Below the pieces are notes generated by a model that searched no databases, had not been told where the DNA came from, and saw only the letters and a list, made by a program, of their open reading frames with translations. From Carnobacterium_B sp045617425 (GTDB taxonomy: Bacteria > Bacillota > Bacilli > Lactobacillales > Carnobacteriaceae), in the NCBI RefSeq assembly GCF_045617425.1, contig NZ_JAZLIO010000009.1, positions 124,001-188,000 on the forward strand: 64,000 nucleotides of DNA, read 5' to 3'. A program made the translations under genes and the position numbers. This document shows positions 8,488 to 17,978 of the stretch, one piece after another. Each line of letters begins with the position of its first letter. The stretch's first letter is position 1.

Positions 8488-8991
8488 ATGAAAATTGGCA
8501 ATTATAGAATTGGTATGCGTACAATAAAAACAGGCTTAGCAGTTGGACTATGTATTCTTTTATTTCATTTGCTTGATAGAGAACCTCCAATGATTGCTGC
8601 ATTGGCAGCTGTTTTTGGTTTACGAGAAGATTGGCAGACTAGTTTAAGTTTCGGAAAAACAAGAATTTTTGGTAATTCTATTGGAGCTATTTTTGCCGCT
8701 ATTTTAGTCTTGTTACAGCAATTTATTGGGTGGTATTTTTTTATTGAATTGATTGGTGTCCCACTTGGAGTTATTTTGATTATTGTATTCTGCGATCGAA
8801 TAAATTACAATCCTGGAATTGTAGGAGCAAGTGCTGCATTTTTGATCATTTACTTTAGTATCCCAACGGATGAAACTGTTTTGTATGCCTTAGCAAGGGT
8901 TTTGGATACTTTTATTGGAACCTTTATTGCTATTTTAGTTAATCGCCTGATACCTGGTGGACCTAAGCCAACTGATAAGTTACAGGCCTAA
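8488..8991 (+). CDS. FUSC-family membrane protein, membrane half only
   Basis: Protein of 167 residues with four to five hydrophobic segments. The opening (YRIGMRTIKTGLAVGLCILLFHL) and the GLREDWQTSLSFGKTRIFGNSIGAI segment match the N-terminal membrane domain of the aromatic acid exporter/FUSC family. It has no soluble C-terminal domain, which the neighbour on the other strand has, so it is either a short subfamily or works as an oligomer. There is no frameshift, and a good bidirectional terminator follows. The ribosome site is weak (AAAGTGATGG). Substrate unknown. Confidence 0.8.
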   Translation: MKIGNYRIGMRTIKTGLAVGLCILLFHLLDREPPMIAALAAVFGLREDWQTSLSFGKTRIFGNSIGAIFAAILVLLQQFIGWYFFIELIGVPLGVILIIVFCDRINYNPGIVGASAAFLIIYFSIPTDETVLYALARVLDTFIGTFIAILVNRLIPGGPKPTDKLQA

Positions 8992-9027
8992 TACTTGGCG
9001 TATCTTAGCGTATATTACCTAAATAAA

Positions 9028-9083
9028 AATAAGCTAGACAGGATTGAGATATTACCTCCCAAATCCTATCTAGCTTATTTTTT
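9028..9083 (+). terminator. Rho-independent terminator, bidirectional
   Basis: An 18-base arm AATAAGCTAGACAGGATT (9028-9045) pairs, with one mismatch, with 9062-9079, and six T follow. The A-run on the left lets it also serve the minus-strand ABC operon. Confidence 0.9.
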
Positions 9084-9123
9084 CATTTGTTAACGGGACA
9101 AAATTTAACTAAAATTTGAGAAA

Positions 9124-9291
9124 TTTATGCCTTTCAGAGTTTCTCCGGAGCTATGCGGGATACTTCGCATCCTTTAGTTGATCTACGAAACCCAGCCATT
9201 TTGTAAAAAAGATAAATCACGACGAAGATGAAACATCTTCTCTATGATTTACTGTTTTTACTTTATGCCTTTCAGGGTTTCTCCGCATCCT
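9124..9291 (-). repeat. Modular hairpin repeat, locus 1
   Basis: A 23-base segment occurs twice (9124-9146 and 9262-9284, one mismatch). Between them is a long hairpin (9203-9261) in which GTAAAAA, AAATCA and GAAGATG arms pair around a 3-nt loop. GCATCCT boundary motifs at 9167 and 9285 are 118 bases apart. Closely similar sequence recurs at 18.6-18.9 kb, and the boundary motifs also at 50.3-50.5 kb. On the minus strand the repeat starts 6 bases after the stop codon of the ABC permease. No reading frame is supported in it. Confidence 0.8.
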
Positions 9292-9297
9292 ATTTTA

Positions 9298-12200
9298 TTA
9301 ATCTACTGATTTTAGGGCTTCGATCATATCGACTTTTTTGAGTTTGTAATGCATCGCAATCATAACAATTCCAGAGAATATCAGAGTAATAATTCCTGAG
9401 TAAAGATAACTCAGTGGCTGAATGGTTGGACTGAACATTAAAAGATCGACTTCTGCAGTATCTAATACAAAACTGTGCAGCAAGACTCCTAAAAATGAGC
9501 CAACAACGATTCCCATTAAAGTAAGAATAATATTTTCACGATAGATATACATAGTAACTTCTTTATCGAAAAATCCTAACACTTTGATGGTCGATAATTC
9601 TCGCTCGCGTTCAGAAACGTTTATATTGGTTAAATTATATAACACGACAAAGGCTAATAATCCAGCTGAAATAATCAATACCAATGTGACGATTCCTAGA
9701 CTGCCAGTCGTCTCTGCAAATGATTCGCTAACGTCACTAACAAAATTGACCGATAAAACACTTGGTTGTGCTGTCAATGTAGAACCTAGTATATCTTCGT
9801 CTACTTTTTCATTACTATAATTCAACAATTCTGTTGTATATTCCGGTGATTTCCCAAAAGTAGTTTCATAATAATCTTTATTCATGTAGACATAATGACC
9901 AGTATAATTCTCAACGATTTCAGTTATACCTACTTCTACTTCATTATTGTCTGAATCGGTTAAAATCAATTTATCTCCTTTTTTCGCACCAATTAGTTTT
10001 GCTAATTTTTCACTAATGATTGTACCTTTTTCAGGAATTGAATACTCTTGACCGGAAGATCGATCGTTTAAAAGAACATAATTTTCAAAGTTTTCCGTAG
10101 TTTCAGGGACAAACACAGTAACATCCTGCTTGTTCACTCCTTCTACATCAACTGTATAATTTTCTTGACTAACCTTTAAAGATTCTTGAACAGTTGGTTG
10201 TTTAGCTAATTCTTCATCATACTCAGTTTTTTCATCATCACTTGCATCTGTATTTAATGCAACAATGGCATCATACTTCATAACCTTGCCATATTGAAGA
10301 TCCGCCACATTCGAAATAGAATCAGATAAGCCAAAACCGGTTAAAATCAAAGCTGTACATCCTGCAACTCCAAGAACTGTCATCAGCATGCGTTGCTTAT
10401 AGCGGAAAAGATTTCGTGCTGTAACTTTTTGAATAAAACCAAATCTATTCCAAATGAATGGAATGCGTTCTAACAAAATGCGTTTCCCTATTTTAGGTGC
10501 TTTTGGACGCATCAATGTAGCTGCTGTACTTTTTAAAGCCACTCTTGTCGCAAGATAAGCTGCCATAACCGTACAAAGCAAAGCTATTAAAAAGGAAATT
10601 ACTCCATAACTAATGTAATACGTTATGCGAACGGATGGTAAATTATACATAGAACCATAGGCATTAAAAATAATGTTAGGGAATACTTGATACCCGATAG
10701 CTAAACCTATAATAGTTCCTAACACACTGGCTAATGAGGCATATACTAAGAATTTTTTTGAAATATCCCAATTAGAATAACCTAAAGCTTTTAAGGTTCC
10801 AATTTGTAATCGTTCTTCTTCTACCATACGAGTCATAGTGGTTAAACACACTAATGCGGCAATTAAGAAAAAGAATACAGGAAAGACTTGTGCAATTGCT
10901 GATATTCTTTCTGCATTATCACTAAATTCGCTGTATCCTGGATTCGTCGAACGATCCAGCACATAATACTCGGGCATCTCTAATTCTTGTAATTCTTTTT
11001 TAGCATCTGCTAGTTCTGCTTCACCATCTGCAATTTCTTTTTCAGCATCTGCTGACTCTTTTTCAAATTCAGCCAGTGCCGTTTCATAATCAGCTCGCCC
11101 GGTTTCTAATTCTTCAAGGGCTGCAGCCAGTTCTGCTTCGCCATTTGCTTTTTCCTGATTTAATTGCTCTTGAGCTTCAGCTAATTGAGCTTCCCCATCA
11201 GCAATCGTTGTTTTTGCAGCTTCGATATCAGCATACCCTTGAGCAAGATTTTGCTCATTAGCTGTTATTTCTGCATCTGCTGCACTTAATTGTGCCCGCG
11301 TTTCTTCAAGATTAGTGGACACTCCTTCTATTGCTGCTGAAACCGTGCTGTTTGAAACAACTCCAGCAAAGTAACCTGTAAAGGCTTCTCCAAGTGAAGG
11401 ATCAATAGCATTGGCTGCTTGAGTGATGCTCGTTTGAGTTTCAACAGGCACAGTTTCAATTGGAACCTCTAAAACAGCTCTAGCATTTCCAACAAATGTT
11501 TCTCCATTGGCTAAAGATTGCTCTGCTGTTACTTTTTGGGCTTCAAAATTATTTCGAGCATCAGTAAGTTGGGTTTGTGCTATTTGCAAGTCAGCTTCAT
11601 TTGCAGCTAATTCTGCTTTTCCTGCTTCTAATTCTTGTCGTTTTTGATCAATAGTAGCTTGAGCCTCAGCTGTTTGAGATTCCAAAGTAGCTAACCCTTC
11701 ATTGTAGTCTTCTTGACCTTGATCCAATGTAGCTTTTGCATCCTCTAACTGTTTTTGTCCATCAGCTAATTGTTTTTTAGCATCATCAATTTCAGCTTGG
11801 CCATCATCAATCTCAGTTTGAGCTTCAGAACGAATTTCGTCTAATCGTTCTTCTGGTCTTTTTTCGACTACTTTTTCGATTTGATCCATTTGTTCTTCAA
11901 CATTATCTTCATACTCTGGCGAATAAGAAACAAGTGAATCATTTTTTTCAAAAGATAGATAGGCTTCTGTGTAAAATTCCAATGAGAAATCTTCCTCAGG
12001 AATAACGGCAAAACCATCTACTGTTCCTTTTCCAACTGTGCTAGTCCCTCTGGCGAAGTTTTCAATGTATTGCGGACTGTTCACAAATCCAACTACTTCA
12101 AAAGTTGTTGTAGCAAACGAATCCTCTAATTTAGTCTCTTCATCATCAGAAGAAAGAGTAATTGTGTCGCCGATATTGTAAACATCTGTCATATTGCTAT

Positions 12201-12609
12201 TACTATCTAAAGCAATTTCTCCAGACTTTTCTGGCAATCGACCTGAAGCTACCACATAGTTATTTTGATCAGTCTCTTTATTTAAAGGGTAAGAAATTAA
12301 TTTGGCAACTACACTACTGTCCTCAAGAATTACATCTTGACTGTAGCTCATGTTAACATCTGCGCCTTCAATGCTCTCCAATAGTGCTTTATCATCATCA
12401 TTAAGTCCATAAGTAGATAACACTTTGGTATCCATTAGATTTGTCTCTTTGTAATAATGATCCGCGGTATCGATCATATCTGGACCTGTTGCTTTAATGC
12501 CGGCAAAAAAAGCTACTCCTAATGTAATTATGGCAAAGATAGAAAAAAAACGTGATTTCGATTTTCCCATCTCTTTAAATATATCTTTCCATAGTGCTTT
12601 TTTCTTCAT
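9298..12609 (-). CDS. FtsX-type ABC transporter permease with giant coiled-coil domain
   Basis: Membrane permease of 1103 residues, about twice the size of a simple MacB/FtsX permease. A signal-anchor helix at residues 19-40 is followed by an extracellular part of about 550 residues. About residues 255-550 of it are heptad-like repeats rich in Ala, Glu, Gln and Asp (for example ADGQKQLEDAKATLDQGQED), a predicted long coiled coil. Then come three membrane segments with an FtsX domain (near 575-690), a second signal-anchor-like helix near 740, a second extracellular domain, and a C-terminal FtsX domain (from about 985). The ATPase partner lies just upstream (13 bp). Related lactobacillal proteins are annotated only as ABC permeases; export, envelope stress or peptide roles are all possible. 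Confidence 0.88.
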   Translation of the reverse strand: MKKKALWKDIFKEMGKSKSRFFSIFAIITLGVAFFAGIKATGPDMIDTADHYYKETNLMDTKVLSTYGLNDDDKALLESIEGADVNMSYSQDVILEDSSVVAKLISYPLNKETDQNNYVVASGRLPEKSGEIALDSNSNMTDVYNIGDTITLSSDDEETKLEDSFATTTFEVVGFVNSPQYIENFARGTSTVGKGTVDGFAVIPEEDFSLEFYTEAYLSFEKNDSLVSYSPEYEDNVEEQMDQIEKVVEKRPEERLDEIRSEAQTEIDDGQAEIDDAKKQLADGQKQLEDAKATLDQGQEDYNEGLATLESQTAEAQATIDQKRQELEAGKAELAANEADLQIAQTQLTDARNNFEAQKVTAEQSLANGETFVGNARAVLEVPIETVPVETQTSITQAANAIDPSLGEAFTGYFAGVVSNSTVSAAIEGVSTNLEETRAQLSAADAEITANEQNLAQGYADIEAAKTTIADGEAQLAEAQEQLNQEKANGEAELAAALEELETGRADYETALAEFEKESADAEKEIADGEAELADAKKELQELEMPEYYVLDRSTNPGYSEFSDNAERISAIAQVFPVFFFLIAALVCLTTMTRMVEEERLQIGTLKALGYSNWDISKKFLVYASLASVLGTIIGLAIGYQVFPNIIFNAYGSMYNLPSVRITYYISYGVISFLIALLCTVMAAYLATRVALKSTAATLMRPKAPKIGKRILLERIPFIWNRFGFIQKVTARNLFRYKQRMLMTVLGVAGCTALILTGFGLSDSISNVADLQYGKVMKYDAIVALNTDASDDEKTEYDEELAKQPTVQESLKVSQENYTVDVEGVNKQDVTVFVPETTENFENYVLLNDRSSGQEYSIPEKGTIISEKLAKLIGAKKGDKLILTDSDNNEVEVGITEIVENYTGHYVYMNKDYYETTFGKSPEYTTELLNYSNEKVDEDILGSTLTAQPSVLSVNFVSDVSESFAETTGSLGIVTLVLIISAGLLAFVVLYNLTNINVSERERELSTIKVLGFFDKEVTMYIYRENIILTLMGIVVGSFLGVLLHSFVLDTAEVDLLMFSPTIQPLSYLYSGIITLIFSGIVMIAMHYKLKKVDMIEALKSVD

Positions 12610-12622
12610 TTTTTCCCACCCC

Positions 12623-13324
12623 TTACCATTCGATATCAGCTACGGACATAGGATTTTCATTCATGGTCACACTACGTACTTTCGCATTGTTTATTTCAAT
12701 CATTCGATTAGCCATTGGTGCAATTGCTTTATTATGCGTAATGACAATAACTGTTGTTCCTGTATTTTTACAAGTATCCTGCAATATTTTCAACACTTGT
12801 TTTCCAGTTTCATAATCTAATGCTCCAGTTGGCTCATCACATAATAGAAGTTTCGGCTGTTTGGCTAAAGCTCTAGCAATAGCTACTCGTTGTTGTTCCC
12901 CACCTGATAATTGTGCTGGAAAATTATCTAGTCGATGACCTAATCCAACATCTTCTAACACTTTTTTTGCGTCCAATGCTTTGTTGGAGATTTCAGATGC
13001 CAACTCCACATTTTCAATAGCTGTCAAATTGGGTACTAAGTTATAAAATTGAAAAACAAATCCTACATCGTCTCGACGGTATTGCGTCAGCTGTTTTGAA
13101 TTAAATTTGGCAATATCAGTGCCATCTACAAGAATCTGACCTTCATCTGCTGAATCCATTCCGCCTAAAATATTCAGGACTGTTGATTTTCCTGCACCAC
13201 TTGGTCCAACAATGACTGCAAATTCTCCTTGCTCAATTTCAAAAGAGATGCCGTCATTTGCGGCAATAACTGTTTCACCCATTTTATAGCGTTTAAATTC
13301 ATTTTTTATCTCTACAAAAGACAT
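12623..13324 (-). CDS. MacB/LolD-type ABC transporter ATPase
   Basis: ATPase of 233 residues pairing with the large permease downstream. Walker A is GPSGAGKST, the Q-loop VFQFYNLVPNLTAIENVEL, the signature LSGGEQQRV, Walker B LLLCDEPTGALD and the switch His in VITHN. These are the hallmarks of the LolD/MacB group that works with FtsX-fold permeases. The ATG at 13324 is preferred because AAGGTG lies 8 bases upstream; the frame is open for seven more residues. It is first of a two-gene operon, and no regulator is adjacent. Confidence 0.92.
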   Translation of the reverse strand: MSFVEIKNEFKRYKMGETVIAANDGISFEIEQGEFAVIVGPSGAGKSTVLNILGGMDSADEGQILVDGTDIAKFNSKQLTQYRRDDVGFVFQFYNLVPNLTAIENVELASEISNKALDAKKVLEDVGLGHRLDNFPAQLSGGEQQRVAIARALAKQPKLLLCDEPTGALDYETGKQVLKILQDTCKNTGTTVIVITHNKAIAPMANRMIEINNAKVRSVTMNENPMSVADIEW

Positions 13325-13503
13325 ATTTGCACCTTCATTTCTCAAAAATTTTACTTTACAAGTGCCGTATGAAGCAAATTAAAAATAACTACCACAAACA
13401 CTCAATTCATACAATTTTACAGTATTTGATGAGAAATTACTAGAATAAGTACCTTGAATAAGTAAGTAATAAAAATAATATTTCCTCACTTTTATTTCTG
13501 CGG

Positions 13504-13545
13504 AAAAAAAGACGTACATTCCTTTTTAGGAATGAGCGTCTTTTT
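13504..13545 (-). terminator. Rho-independent terminator of the amino acid permease
   Basis: AAAAAGACG and CATTCC arms pair around a 6-nt loop with a small internal mismatch, with seven T after the stem on the minus strand. It lies 34 bases past the permease stop codon. Confidence 0.88.
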
Positions 13546-13579
13546 GTACATCTTACTATTTTTTAGTCCTTTAGTCCTT

Positions 13580-14953
13580 TTAATTGAGTTCGCTGTGCTT
13601 GTATCCATAAATAAAATAGATAATTACTCCAACAGTTAACCAAATAAGGAACGCGATCCAAACAGATAATGATAATTGAACCATCAAGTAAACACACACC
13701 ATTACAGAAACAATCGGGAAAACAGGTACAAAAGGTACTTTAAATTCGCCTTCTTTTGGTTCTCCAAAATCTTTACGTAATTTAATAATTCCTATCGCAA
13801 TAATTACAAAAATCAACAAGGTTACGATATTTGTAAGTTCTGCTAATTTATTAAGCGGAACTACCCCAGCTAATACTGCTGAAACCACACCAACTACTTG
13901 TGTTGCATTTTTTGGACTTTTTGTCTTCGGATCAACTTGACTCAATTTTTTTGGCAGTAAACCATCTCTTCCAATCGCATAAATTAAACGCCCTAATCCA
14001 TAAGTCATCGAAATGAGTACCGTTAATAATGTTAAGATCGCTCCTACAGAGATAATACCGGCAACGAAATCTTGTCCGATAAACCGTATAGCAAAAGCTA
14101 CTGGATCTTTGATGTCTAGCTGTGCGTAAGGAACGATTCCAGTTAATACGAGTGTCACTATGATATACAAGAGCGTTGCAATTCCAAGTGAACCAATAAT
14201 CCCTCTTGGAACATCTCTACGCGGATTTTTTGTTTCTTCCGCAGCAGTACTCACTGCGTCAAACCCTAAGAAAGCAAAGAAAACGACAGCCGCTCCTGAA
14301 ACAACACCATTTAATCCGAATGGAGCAAAAGGCGTCCAATTTTCTGGTTTAACATAAAAAACACCTACTCCAATAAATAAAGCAATTAAACCAAATTTTA
14401 TAAATACCATAATATTGTTTAAACGTAATGCTTTTTTAGCGCCTTGAATCACAACATACGTTACAGCGAATGTAACCAATACTGCGATTACATCCACGTA
14501 AGCCCCAGTCTCCGCGTTATAAGAAGAACGCAATGCAACCGGTAGCCCCAAACCAAGACCCTCTAAAAATCCGTTCATATATCCTGACCAACCTGAAGCT
14601 ACAGAAGCATTTGCCAGTAGGTACTCACAAATCATCAGCCAACCGATCAACCAGCCGATCAATTCACCAAAAACAGTATAGGCATAAGAATAAGCTCCTC
14701 CTGAAACGGGAATTCGAGAAGCAAATTCTGCATAACATAAAGCGGATAAGATACATGAGAAAGCCGCAATAATAAAAGATAAAATCAATGCAGGTCCAGC
14801 CGTTAGAGCAGCAGCCGTTCCAGTAATAACAAAAATACCCGTCCCAACAATTGCTCCTAAACCTAGTAAGATTAAATCCATAGTTTTTAATTCTCTTTTT
14901 AAATTAGATGGTCTCTCAGTTGTTTCTAATGGCTTCTTTCTAAGGTAATTCAT
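13580..14953 (-). CDS. APC-family amino acid permease (YfnA-like)
   Basis: Secondary transporter of 457 residues with twelve predicted membrane helices. The N-terminus has the APC-superfamily signature LGLGAIVGTGIFVITGTAAA in helix 1. The middle has AFLGFDAVSTAAEETKNPRRDVPRGI, the cationic amino acid transporter (CAT/YfnA) motif. The substrate is likely an amino acid but cannot be fixed from the sequence. A GGGTGG site precedes the ATG. It follows the sugar-uptake gene by 32 bases in the same direction, so the two may be cotranscribed although the functions look unrelated. Confidence 0.9.
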   Translation of the reverse strand: MNYLRKKPLETTERPSNLKRELKTMDLILLGLGAIVGTGIFVITGTAAALTAGPALILSFIIAAFSCILSALCYAEFASRIPVSGGAYSYAYTVFGELIGWLIGWLMICEYLLANASVASGWSGYMNGFLEGLGLGLPVALRSSYNAETGAYVDVIAVLVTFAVTYVVIQGAKKALRLNNIMVFIKFGLIALFIGVGVFYVKPENWTPFAPFGLNGVVSGAAVVFFAFLGFDAVSTAAEETKNPRRDVPRGIIGSLGIATLLYIIVTLVLTGIVPYAQLDIKDPVAFAIRFIGQDFVAGIISVGAILTLLTVLISMTYGLGRLIYAIGRDGLLPKKLSQVDPKTKSPKNATQVVGVVSAVLAGVVPLNKLAELTNIVTLLIFVIIAIGIIKLRKDFGEPKEGEFKVPFVPVFPIVSVMVCVYLMVQLSLSVWIAFLIWLTVGVIIYFIYGYKHSELN

Positions 14954-14985
14954 TTTAATACCACCCGTCTATTGATTAAATTTAT

Positions 14986-15843
14986 TTAGGATTTAACGTA
15001 ACCTAATAGCACACCGCCAACAATAACTAAAATACAACCAAGTAAGATATAGCGGAATTCTCTTTTTGTTTTCGTTTCTCCTAAGAACCAAATACTTCCT
15101 AACGTTGAAATGATAATCCCAGTTTGTGAAAGTGAGAAACTGATAGCCAAACCAATTTTTTCCATTGAAATCAACATAAAGACATTTCCTAACGCCCATA
15201 ACAATCCTGTCAAAATATTACGCAATGTGTACTGGCTCTTTATCTCTTGCTTCATTGAGAACAATAAAGAACCAATTAGCATACCTACAGCTTGTGGCAA
15301 AATAACAGCCATTGCATCAACGCCAGCAGCATTAATTGTTATTGTATATAATCCATATCCAAGTGTAGAAAAAAGTAATGCTCTTGCTCCAGATTTTTTT
15401 TGTTCTTTAGAATCATCTTTTGTTTCTTTCGTATCTGAAACAGTCGTAAATGTTACACCAAAAATCAATACAATAATAGCAATAATTCCCAGAATAATGT
15501 CTCTAGTGCTTGTCCATTCTCTAAACAGCAGTACTCCCGCAAGTGTATTGACAATCAATTGTAATCCTGTTGAAATAGGCAAAGTATTGGATACTCCAAT
15601 AAACTTCATACTTTGAAACTGTTGCATTTGTCCTAAAGACCATAAAGCTCCTGACAACAATCCAACTAAAATAATTTTCATATCAATTGTTGGTTGATAA
15701 ACAAAGTAAACACCTATTGAAAAAAGAACGGCTCCAGCTGACATTCCTATTGTCTGTTGATATGAGTTTCCACCTAATTTATTGCTCACTAATCCAATGC
15801 TGCCCCAAGCTATGGCAGGTATTAGTGCAATTAAAATTTCCAT
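14986..15843 (-). CDS. GRP-family sugar uptake protein (GlcU/RbsU-like)
   Basis: Membrane protein of 285 residues with ten hydrophobic segments. It begins MEILIALIPAIAWGSIGLVSNKLGG, the typical opening of glucose/ribose porters of the GRP family (GlcU, RbsU). The internal repeat is visible: the second half opens with GLLWALGNVFMLISMEKIGL. The ATG at 15843 fits the family start and has AAGGAAG about 11 bases upstream; a TTG seven codons earlier overlaps that site. Members carry out proton-coupled uptake of glucose or ribose; there is no ribose gene nearby, so the sugar is unknown. Confidence 0.85.
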   Translation of the reverse strand: MEILIALIPAIAWGSIGLVSNKLGGNSYQQTIGMSAGAVLFSIGVYFVYQPTIDMKIILVGLLSGALWSLGQMQQFQSMKFIGVSNTLPISTGLQLIVNTLAGVLLFREWTSTRDIILGIIAIIVLIFGVTFTTVSDTKETKDDSKEQKKSGARALLFSTLGYGLYTITINAAGVDAMAVILPQAVGMLIGSLLFSMKQEIKSQYTLRNILTGLLWALGNVFMLISMEKIGLAISFSLSQTGIIISTLGSIWFLGETKTKREFRYILLGCILVIVGGVLLGYVKS

Positions 15844-16016
15844 ATGTTCCATCTTCCTTTTCAATTTATTTCATCGCCTTGTACATCATAACAGCTAAGG
15901 CACTCTCTTAACAAGAAAAGTTCTTGTATCTTAAAACAGTTTACAGGTTTATGGAACAAACTGCCAGAATATGATAAAGTAAGTAAATAAAATTTGAACA
16001 GATGGAATGAACAGAA

Positions 16017-17306
16017 ATGAGGTTAACTAAAGAAATGACAATGTATGATGTATTAGTAGTTGGTGGAGGAACTAGCGGCATGATGGCTGCTATCTCCGCA
16101 GCAGAACATGGCGCAAAAGTAGCAGTAACCGAAAAAAACAGCTCTCTTGGGCGTAAATTACTTGTTACGGGTGGTGGACGGTGCAACGTTACCAATAATC
16201 GAGATAAAGAAGAAATCATTGCTCACATCCCTGGAAACGGGCGCTTTTTATACAGCGCTTTTTATCAATACGACAATTATGATATTATGGATTTTTTCAG
16301 ATCAAATGGTGTTACATTAAAAGAAGAAGATCACGGAAGAATGTTCCCTATTACAGATAAATCAAGAACAATTTTAGAAGCTTTGATTGGCATCATGGAT
16401 AGGTTAGAAATAGATATCTATACAGAGGCTCCTGTTGACACTTTATTATTTGATGAAGGAAAAGTAACGGGTGTCCAATTGCAAGATGGTCGCACTATAG
16501 AAGCCAGTTGTGTCATCGTCTCAACAGGGGGTAAAGCCATGCCAAGAACCGGCTCAACCGGTGATGGGTATAAATGGGCAAAAAAAGCGGGTCATACCAT
16601 TACGCCACTTTACCCTACAGAATCGCCTATTCTCTCTGATGAACCTTTTATCAAAGATACGACTTTACAAGGTCTTTCTTTAAGAGATGTTGCGCTCAGT
16701 GTATTGAATAAAAAAAATAAAACAGTTGTCTCTCATCAAATGGACATGATTTTTACTCACTTTGGTATTTCAGGTCCAGCAGTCTTACGTTGTTCTATGT
16801 TTGTTCATCAAACGATGAAACGTGATAAAACAGAGGAAGTTACCATGAGTCTAGATGCCCTTCCAAATGTATCCAAAGGTGAATTAACACAACAAATTCA
16901 GAAATTAATAAAAAATGATGGCGATAAAAGTACAAAAAATGCTTTGAAAGGCCTTGTACCTGAACGATATTTGTTATTCGCATTCGTTAAAGCTGGTTTG
17001 GACGAAAATATGCCATTAAAACAAGTTGCACCAGATAAAATCATTCAGTTTATTGAGTTCATTAAAGATTTTCGATTTACAGCCAATGGTACTCAGCCCA
17101 TTGAAAAAGCCTTTGTTACTGGAGGAGGAATTCATACGAAAGAAGTAAATCCAAAAACGATGGAAAGCAAATTTACCCAGGGTCTATTCTTTACAGGTGA
17201 AATATTGGATTACAATGGCTATACAGGTGGCTACAATATTACGGGTGCTTTTATCACAGGTAGAATCGCAGGTATGCATGCTGCTGAACTGGCTTTATCG
17301 AAATAA
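16017..17306 (+). CDS. BaiN/HI0933-type FAD flavoprotein
   Basis: Flavoprotein of up to 429 residues, probably an NAD(P)/FAD-dependent oxidoreductase. It has an N-terminal dinucleotide fold (VLVVGGGTSGMMAAISAAE), the family motif GRKLLVTGGGRCNVTN, the middle STGGKAMPRTGSTGDGY and the C-terminal YTGGYNITGAFITGRIAG, which contacts FAD. The reaction is not known for most members of this family. The start is uncertain: 16035 and 16041 are in-frame ATGs, with GAGG at a better distance for the former. The next gene is 29 bases downstream, so they are likely cotranscribed. Confidence 0.88.
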   Translation: MRLTKEMTMYDVLVVGGGTSGMMAAISAAEHGAKVAVTEKNSSLGRKLLVTGGGRCNVTNNRDKEEIIAHIPGNGRFLYSAFYQYDNYDIMDFFRSNGVTLKEEDHGRMFPITDKSRTILEALIGIMDRLEIDIYTEAPVDTLLFDEGKVTGVQLQDGRTIEASCVIVSTGGKAMPRTGSTGDGYKWAKKAGHTITPLYPTESPILSDEPFIKDTTLQGLSLRDVALSVLNKKNKTVVSHQMDMIFTHFGISGPAVLRCSMFVHQTMKRDKTEEVTMSLDALPNVSKGELTQQIQKLIKNDGDKSTKNALKGLVPERYLLFAFVKAGLDENMPLKQVAPDKIIQFIEFIKDFRFTANGTQPIEKAFVTGGGIHTKEVNPKTMESKFTQGLFFTGEILDYNGYTGGYNITGAFITGRIAGMHAAELALSK

Positions 17307-17335
17307 AGAGTTTTTCAACCTGAAAGGATGTTTTT

Positions 17336-17887
17336 ATGAAAAAGAAAATTGCGATTGATATGGATCAAGTTATTGCGGATATGGAAATAAGTTTTATTGA
17401 ATTATTCAAAAAGGAATACCACGTTTCTTTTGAATCTATTGAAGAGTATTTACAGGAAAATCCAAACTTTGATCTGGTTTCAACAATTAAAGAACTTTAT
17501 CCTATCATCAATACGTACACCTTTTTCAGGGATATTCCAGTCATGAAAGATAGCCAAATGGTCTTACGCGAGTTGGCTGAAGAGTATGAGTTGTATATTG
17601 CAACAGCTGCTATGGATGTACCTAAAACCTTCACTGCGAAGTATGAATGGCTACAAGAGCATTTTGATTTCATTGATCCTCAGCATTATATTTTTTGCGG
17701 CGATAAGAGTATCGTTCATACAGATTATTTGATTGATGATTCTATTCGTCAGTTAGAACGCTTTTCTGGGACCGGTATTTTGTTTGTCAACTCATTAAAT
17801 GAAACTGAGGATCGTTATATTCGTGCAAATAATTGGAAAGATATTCGCGATTATTTTTTATCTATAAATTTTAAGAATAAGCTATAG
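17336..17887 (+). CDS. 5'(3')-deoxyribonucleotidase, NT5C type (HAD fold)
   Basis: HAD-superfamily phosphatase of 183 residues of the 5' nucleotidase C (deoxypyrimidine) family. The nucleophile motif is AIDMDQVIAD at residues 5-14, with Asp8 and Asp10 as nucleophile and acid/base. The second motif is ATAAM near residue 93 and the metal-binding acidic pair is YLIDDSIRQ near 133. It should dephosphorylate deoxynucleoside monophosphates in the cytoplasm. A clear AAAGGA site lies 8 bases before the ATG. A bidirectional terminator follows. Confidence 0.87.
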   Translation: MKKKIAIDMDQVIADMEISFIELFKKEYHVSFESIEEYLQENPNFDLVSTIKELYPIINTYTFFRDIPVMKDSQMVLRELAEEYELYIATAAMDVPKTFTAKYEWLQEHFDFIDPQHYIFCGDKSIVHTDYLIDDSIRQLERFSGTGILFVNSLNETEDRYIRANNWKDIRDYFLSINFKNKL

Positions 17888-17910
17888 ATAGATCTTGTTC
17901 TTAAGAAAAT

Positions 17911-17958
17911 AAAAACCACTTATCATCCAAAATCTACATGGATAGTAAGTGGTTTTTT
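17911..17958 (+). terminator. Rho-independent terminator, bidirectional
   Basis: AAAAACCACTTA pairs with TAAGTGGTTTTT, with an inner ATCC/GGAT, and A- and T-runs lie outside the stem. It is shared by the nucleotidase gene (plus) and the FMN reductase gene (minus). Confidence 0.9.
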
Positions 17959-17978
17959 ATTTTCTTATCATTATTGTT

